Shown here: piece by piece, positions 62,941 to 64,000 of the stretch
Numbering within the stretch: the stretch's first letter is position 1
Layout: every line of letters begins with the position of its first letter
DNA from: Sporosarcina sp. NCCP-2716
GTDB taxonomy: Bacteria; Bacillota; Bacilli; Bacillales_A; Planococcaceae
DNA length: 64,000 nt
Direction: 5' to 3'
Assembly (NCBI RefSeq): GCF_023707985.1
Contig: NZ_BRCF01000007.1
Coordinates: 124,001 to 188,000, forward strand
Translations under genes and position numbers: made by a program
The notes under the pieces: generated by a model
The model's database searches: none
What the model was told of the DNA's origin: nothing
What the model saw: the letters and a program-made list of their open reading frames with translations, nothing else

Positions 62941-64000
62941 ATGCCAGACAGTACACCCGTCTTTCCCCCTTACATGAAGTCCTTACAAGATGCGCTCGGC
63001 TCTTCCTCTGATGTCGTGCAGCTTCCTCTCGCTATAAATAAAGCAGAAGCACAGCTGCTTTTTGTCAAAACCGTAGTGGAAGGTTCTATTATGCAGGACA
63101 CCATCATCAAACCTTTTTACGAAATTGCAGATACAGAAAAATTTGCCGAGTACTTGAACGGTATGCCAAATCACCTGCAGATCCCCGACAGTGAGGAAGT
63201 GCTGAAGAAACTTGTACAAGGGTTTGTCCTCATCTATTGCAACGAGAATTATCTGCTACTCGAAATACGCAAACTGAAAAACACCGTTCCGCTACAAACT
63301 GTCTTGGAGTCCACTATCCACGGACCCCAGTCAGCTTTCAGTGAAGATCTTGAGACGAATATCGGCATTATTCGGCAGCACTACCATCAGCCGGATTTAT
63401 TCATAGAAACAATGGAGCTGAAAGACCTTAGTTCCCGGGCCGTCGCTCTCGCCTATGACCGGAAAAAGGTGAACACCCAAGTACTCCGCCGGCTGAAGGA
63501 ACAGCTGAGGCAGATCGACGAACCACTTATCCAATCAGCAGGCGACCTCGCAATCCGGCTGACTCCACGCAAATTGAATATATTTCCGGTCTCCCTGCTG
63601 ACAGAACGTCCGGATCGAACGATTTACAATATCACCGGCGGTAAAATCATAGTAATTGTGGATGGCAGTCCATTCGTCATTATGGCACCTGTCCTGTTTT
63701 TCGACTTCATGGTCTCCATGGAGGAGAACTATCACACGTTCTTCATCTCACTGTTCAACACAATACTCGGATGGACAGGGCTGATGATCTGCCTCCTCCT
63801 CCCTAGTTTCTATATTGCGTTTGCATCCTACTCCCCTGAAGTACTTCGAACCGAACTGACACTGTCCATTGCGGGGAGCCGGATCGGGGTCCCGTATCCG
63901 ACCTTCATCGAAGTACTGATCATGCTGCTTTTCGTTGAGCTGTTGACAGAAGCAAGTATCCGGCTTCCTAAATCCATTAACGCGACCGCCACAACTGTCG
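62941..64000 (+). CDS. Spore germination receptor subunit A (GerA/GerK family), N-terminal part
   Basis: 353 codons before the window ends. It reads MPDSTPVFPPYMKSLQDALG, then VEGSIMQDTIIKPFYE, a central HGPQSAFSEDLETNIGIIRQ-type motif, then PVLFFDFMVSMEENYHTFF and the first membrane helix ILGWTGLMICLLLPSFYIAFAS, LSIAGSRIGVPYPTFIEVLIMLLFVELLTEASIRLP. These are GerA-family A subunit hallmarks. With B and C subunits it forms a nutrient receptor in the spore inner membrane. AAGGAG at 62926-62931 suits ATG 62941 better than ATG 62935. GerB/GerC genes would lie beyond the window. Confidence 0.92.
   Translation, partial: MPDSTPVFPPYMKSLQDALGSSSDVVQLPLAINKAEAQLLFVKTVVEGSIMQDTIIKPFYEIADTEKFAEYLNGMPNHLQIPDSEEVLKKLVQGFVLIYCNENYLLLEIRKLKNTVPLQTVLESTIHGPQSAFSEDLETNIGIIRQHYHQPDLFIETMELKDLSSRAVALAYDRKKVNTQVLRRLKEQLRQIDEPLIQSAGDLAIRLTPRKLNIFPVSLLTERPDRTIYNITGGKIIVIVDGSPFVIMAPVLFFDFMVSMEENYHTFFISLFNTILGWTGLMICLLLPSFYIAFASYSPEVLRTELTLSIAGSRIGVPYPTFIEVLIMLLFVELLTEASIRLPKSINATATTV

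Overview
The window looks like a chromosomal segment of a fairly GC-rich Bacillales bacterium, most likely Planococcaceae/Caryophanaceae (a Bhargavaea-like genome is my best guess, by inference). The evidence is the conserved Bacillus-type block yerA-yerB-yerC-pcrB-pcrA-ligA-camS-gatC-gatA-gatB-dgkB-rlmCD (about 41-60.7 kb), the Firmicute cydA-cydB-cydS set, AGGAGG-type ribosome binding sites, frequent TTG/GTG starts, and a SleL-like spore cortex hydrolase plus a GerA-family germination receptor subunit at opposite ends. Core genes are GC-rich; two islands at about 12.8-18.4 and 19.7-23.3 kb are visibly AT-rich and look acquired.

Layout. 0-5 kb: DUF4179 anti-sigma-like gene and its ECF-type sigma factor, small membrane or secreted proteins, a cold shock protein, a one-LysM SleL-like glucosaminidase, and a YhfC-type membrane protease with a DUF3887 lipoprotein. 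5-10.2 kb: a histidine kinase / ABC permease / ABC ATPase / response regulator set, with a chromate transporter gene (chrA) lying between the regulator and the rest in opposite orientation. 10.2-12.8 kb: Doc toxin with small antitoxin, a DUF4236 protein and small ORFs. 12.8-23.8 kb: accessory region with decayed gene fragments, a GHKL-ATPase/PD-(D/E)XK nuclease convergent with a C5 methyltransferase, alanine dehydrogenase (ald), then a vsr-dcm-Sau3AI-like restriction operon; the two restriction loci flank ald.

23.9-40.7 kb: metabolism and transport (bile acid:sodium symporter-like carrier, TPP enzyme, D-Ala-D-Ala carboxypeptidase, Nudix, BCCT transporter), a translationally coupled four-gene operon (heme-oxygenase-like ABM protein, helical protein, B12-binding protein with a photoreceptor-type W-x9-EH motif, PAS-STAS protein), a secreted endonuclease lipoprotein, a UvrA2-type ATPase, and an Rrf2 regulator/methyltransferase pair. 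41-60.7 kb: the core block (rlmCD, cyd operon, dgkB, gatCAB, camS, ligA, pcrA, pcrB, yerCBA), with a near-consensus LexA box just before pcrA. 60.8-64 kb: a methyltransferase, an erythromycin esterase-family protein, and the start of a gerA-type gene.

Between the genes the window carries three repeat families I could read directly: (i) dispersed 62-64 nt imperfect palindromes with GTACCTGTGCA-type ends, (ii) 21-nt-period arrays sharing the 8-mer GAGCGGTT near rlmCD and dgkB, one pair of arrays facing each other, and (iii) a cluster of alternating AGTGACCG/CGGTCACT motifs. The most interesting candidate systems are the B12/STAS operon, the GHKL-nuclease restriction locus, and the repeat families. 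All functional calls come from reading the sequence and from family knowledge; no database search was run.
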